Assembly: GCA_013140465.1 (NCBI GenBank)
Contig: JABFST010000068.1
Location: 1 to 7,546 of the forward strand
Length of the DNA stretch: 7,546 bases
Direction: 5' to 3'
Origin: Methylococcaceae bacterium
GTDB taxonomy: Bacteria; Pseudomonadota; Gammaproteobacteria; Methylococcales; Methylomonadaceae
In this document: positions 6,422 to 7,546 of the stretch, in pieces
Numbering within the stretch: position 1 is the first letter of the stretch
How the letters are laid out: each line of letters starts with the position of its first letter
Notes under the pieces: model-generated
What the model was told of the DNA's origin: nothing
Databases searched by the model: none
Seen by the model: only the letters and a program-made list of their open reading frames with translations
Translations under genes and position numbers: made by a program

Positions 6422-6675
6422 CGCTTATCAGTCGTGCGGCGCGTTTTAAACTCAGCCACGATGTCATCTTCCGATACCCCCAGCGCAGACATCATGGCCT
6501 CCAATTGCGCTGCCGCTTGTTTGAGAGCATCAAGTTCGGCTTGGTTACGACCCGGGTGTGCCGGAATGTAATAGCCAATGGTTTCCCCGTGACGGGTGAT
6601 AGCGATTGGCGACACAGAGTCCAGATACGCGGGCAAATGTGCCCGGAACTCTTTCACGCCTACTTTAGTTTCCAT
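6418..6675 (-). CDS. Phd/YefM-family antitoxin
   Basis: An 85-residue antitoxin. The N-terminal DNA-binding half is typical: METKVGVKEFRAHLPAYLDSV (1-21), PIAITRHGETIGYYIP (23-38). The C-terminal part (about 45-85) is helical and charged, the usual toxin-binding tail. The ATG follows GAGG with 5 nt spacing. The stop overlaps the toxin's ATG by 4 bp, giving coupled translation. Family members neutralise the partner toxin and repress their own promoter, and a 7-bp palindrome lies exactly over the predicted start of transcription. The gene is intact although its toxin is frameshifted. Specific partner class (VapC-like PIN) is inferred from the neighbour. Confidence 0.9.
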   Translation of the reverse strand: METKVGVKEFRAHLPAYLDSVSPIAITRHGETIGYYIPAHPGRNQAELDALKQAAAQLEAMMSALGVSEDDIVAEFKTRRTTDKR

Positions 6676-6686
6676 AACAGCCTCGT

Positions 6687-6711
6687 TGTGTACTTAGGTG
6701 TACACATTATA
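6687..6711 (-). promoter_or_regulatory. Autoregulatory promoter-operator of the Phd/PIN module
   Basis: A perfect inverted repeat TGTGTAC (6687-6693), 6 bp, GTACACA (6700-6706). Its edge touches a consensus -10 TATAAT (minus strand, 6706-6711), so it covers the predicted transcription start near 6699. The -35 is weak (TTACCG at 6729-6734, 17 bp spacing). This is the classic layout for repression by an antitoxin dimer bound between the -10 and the Shine-Dalgarno. Confidence 0.65.
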
Positions 6712-6936
6712 GCGGTGCTGAAAGTGTTCGGTAAAACGATTAATTTGGCGATCCTCAGCCGCAAAGATTTTCCTGTCGATTTCAGCAGCCGATTGCAGCT
6801 CACGGGGTGAACTGCGGTCGGGTTAGCTTATTGAACGTAGCGAAATAACGTAACCCGACACATCGGAGCCTGTGTATATCGACTTACGGCTGATGCCTAA
6901 CCCCACCGCTACTGCAAGCAGAGCTTAAGAGACTGA
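6712..6936. other. Intergenic region with two hairpins, no gene seen
   Basis: I find no supported gene here. It contains the weak -35 of the antitoxin promoter, a small hairpin at 6795-6815 (9-bp arms with one mismatch, loop GGG), the REP-like palindrome at 6817-6859, and 6860-6936 of unknown origin leading into the intron remnant. A short plus-strand frame ending at 6810 is not supported as a gene. Confidence 0.5.
6817..6859. repeat. REP-like palindromic element
   Basis: Perfect 9-bp arms GTCGGGTTA (6817-6825) and TAACCCGAC (6851-6859), then a second 5-bp stem TTATT/AATAA (6828-6832 and 6844-6848) across a 2x2 internal loop. The right arm and its flank (AACCCGACACA, 6852-6862) recur exactly at 885-895, where only this half is present. 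This suggests a dispersed repeat family. REP or small MITE elements have this form; a link to a REP-associated transposase is not shown in the window. Confidence 0.6.
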
Positions 6937-7191
6937 GAAAGTAGTCCGAAAAAAGGTAAAAAATACGACTCTCGGCAAGCAAGAATCAATAACTTACAGC
7001 AGATGTTATTGCAAGAGCAGACTGTTCGCAGTACAGAAGAATGTCTGCGCAAACAACTGATGACGCGGCACAAGGTCAAAGATCGTGGGATCGGCCTCGG
7101 TCGATTCCCGAGCCAGAAGCTTTATGCGAAATATGGGCTATACAAGGTTCCGACAAAGGCTGGCTGGAAAACAGCGCATGCCTTGATGTGA
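6937..7191 (+). pseudogene. Group II intron maturase, C-terminal fragment
   Basis: An open frame with no start of its own (preceded by TGA at 6934-6936) that ends at TGA 7189-7191, 11 bp before domain V. The residues ...VRSTEECLRKQLMTRHKVKD, then GRFPSQKLYAKYGLYKVP, resemble the final part of bacterial intron-encoded proteins, where a basic R/K-HKV block and an LY..LGL(Y/V) motif close the maturase domain X region. The reverse transcriptase domain is missing. Position directly in front of domain V supports the call more than sequence similarity alone. An ATG at 7003 could be called as a 62-residue gene, but I regard it as internal. Confidence 0.6.
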
Positions 7192-7202
7192 AGAACATCG
7201 GC

Positions 7203-7274
7203 AAGCCGTGTGTGTTAATAGCGCATGCACGGTTTGATGAGGGAGGGCAGGCGAGAGCCTGCTCTCTACTCTAC
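7203..7274 (+). ncRNA. Group II intron domains V and VI
   Basis: Domain V: 8-bp lower stem AAGCCGTG (7203-7210) with CACGGTTT (7228-7235), containing the catalytic AGC triad (7204-7206), a 2-nt bulge TG (7226-7227), and an upper stem TGTG/CGCA. The apical loop TTAATAG is not the usual GNRA and the hairpin is one base longer than standard. Domain VI: upper stem GCAGGC (7247-7252) with GCCTGC (7257-7262) and loop GAGA, a lower stem 7239-7246 with 7263-7271, and an unpaired A at 7268, the lariat branch point. The intron would end at 7274. Confidence 0.7.
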
Positions 7275-7359
7275 CCGTCTTGTATGACCCTGTCTTGTAG
7301 TAATAGCTTTGGATAATCTAAATGGCAATGCCCATTCGGTCACTGACTGAGGTATTGAT

Positions 7360-7388
7360 TTGTAGTTTTACCGCTGCCGTTTTATCAT
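7360..7388 (+). promoter_or_regulatory. Possible promoter of the hicB-like gene
   Basis: TTGTAG (7360-7365) and TATCAT (7383-7388) are separated by 17 bp, with a leader of about 34 nt to the ATG at 7429. The -10 matches 5/6, the -35 only 3/6. The rest of 7275-7428 shows no other supported feature. No close Shine-Dalgarno is seen; the nearest GAGG (7411-7414) is 14 nt from the ATG. Confidence 0.35.
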
Positions 7389-7428
7389 TGGACACCACTA
7401 ACCACAGTATGAGGTTTAGATTAGTATC

Positions 7429-7546
7429 ATGAAGCAATTCGATGTAGTTATTGAGAAAGATTCCGAGGGATATTTTGTAGCTTCCGTTCCTGCCCTGAAA
7501 GGTTGTCATACACAAGCCAAGTCGCTGGATGTGCTTATGGAGCGTA
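7429..7546 (+). CDS. HicB-type antitoxin, partial (cut by window end)
   Basis: The first 39 residues of a HicB-like (UPF0150) protein. MKQFDVVIEKDSEGYFVASVPALKGCHTQAKSLDVLMER carries the family signature: a beta strand with D-x-EGYFVASVP, then LKGCHTQAKSLD. HicB proteins have this partly degraded RNase H-like fold, usually followed by a DNA-binding domain, and neutralise the HicA mRNA interferase. No hicA lies upstream, so it should be downstream, outside the window, if the pair is complete. Too short for an ORF caller because of the edge. The start is chosen because families begin MK.F.VVIEKD here. Confidence 0.85.
   Translation, partial: MKQFDVVIEKDSEGYFVASVPALKGCHTQAKSLDVLMER

Larger units (their letters stand above)
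6937..7274 (+). mobile_element. Group II intron remnant, 3' part only
   Basis: The order maturase C-terminus, stop, domain V, domain VI is that of the 3' end of a bacterial group II intron. The 5' half of the intron (domains I-III and the reverse transcriptase part of the protein) is absent; only about 340 bp remain. The left limit is set by the first in-frame stop upstream of the protein fragment and is not a true junction. The right end is placed after CTCTAC (7274), 6 nt beyond the bulged A of domain VI, as in normal introns. Such 5' truncation can come from incomplete retrotransposition or later deletion. It cannot splice or move on its own. Confidence 0.7.

Noticed and set aside
6715..6810. 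Plus-strand frame end with faint likeness to a nucleotidyltransferase tail
   Set aside because: Only about 30 residues, very weak resemblance, and the upstream part of the frame is antisense to the antitoxin gene.
6895..6901. Another GCCTAAC integron-core match
   Set aside because: The bases that follow do not carry the AGCGG core seen at the other three sites; a 7-bp degenerate motif alone is expected by chance.
7322..7432. Short plus-strand frame whose ATGA overlaps the hicB start
   Set aside because: A 36-residue product without HicA features; the overlap looks like chance, and no ribosome binding site is present.
7318..7515. 65-codon open frame on the minus strand opposite the hicB start
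   Set aside because: It overlaps the well-supported HicB-like start on the other strand, and the protein shows no recognisable family or composition of a real gene.
1..7546. CRISPR array, tRNA, rRNA or prophage genes
   Set aside because: No regularly spaced repeats, no tRNA or rRNA segments and no phage structural genes were seen.

Overview
The window looks like a chromosomal segment of a gammaproteobacterium. The core proteins (sulfite reductase with a DUF934 partner, NhaD with a signal peptide, AmpG-like permease) fit that group, and the mid-range GC and many small accessory modules would suit a sulfur-oxidising or methylotrophic lineage such as Thiotrichales. The genus is a guess. Housekeeping genes occupy about 0.9-5.9 kb, with mobile or accessory DNA on both sides.

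Left accessory region (1-905, all genes on the minus strand): a small exported protein, a BrnT-type toxin and its overlapping BrnA-like antitoxin. The antitoxin runs off the window edge. The unit is bounded by three attC-like half sites that share RYYYAAC followed by an AGCGG core, so it looks like an integron gene cassette or a cassette remnant. It lies directly behind the sulfite reductase operon, where many genomes carry cysH.

Core region: cysI (ferredoxin-like sulfite reductase hemoprotein) and a DUF934 gene overlap by 14 bp on the minus strand. Divergent from them is nhaD (Na+/H+ antiporter, GTG start). The divergent promoter region holds a near-consensus promoter for cysI, a consensus -10 for nhaD and a perfect 8-bp inverted repeat between them, so one regulator could act on both. 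nhaD ends at a strong intrinsic terminator and is followed by an AmpG-type muropeptide permease (GTG start).

Right accessory region (5994-7546): a Phd/YefM antitoxin gene with a promoter-operator, followed by a PIN-domain toxin gene broken by a 5-bp tandem duplication. Next come a palindromic REP-like element and the 3' end of a group II intron (maturase C-terminus, domain V, domain VI with bulged A). Last is the start of a HicB-type antitoxin gene cut by the window edge. Three toxin-antitoxin modules of different families within 7.5 kb, with cassette and intron debris, mark both flanks as insertion-prone. I see no clearly new multi-gene system. The best leads are the reversible-looking toxin frameshift, the shared cysI/nhaD operator, the cassette boundary and the intron remnant.
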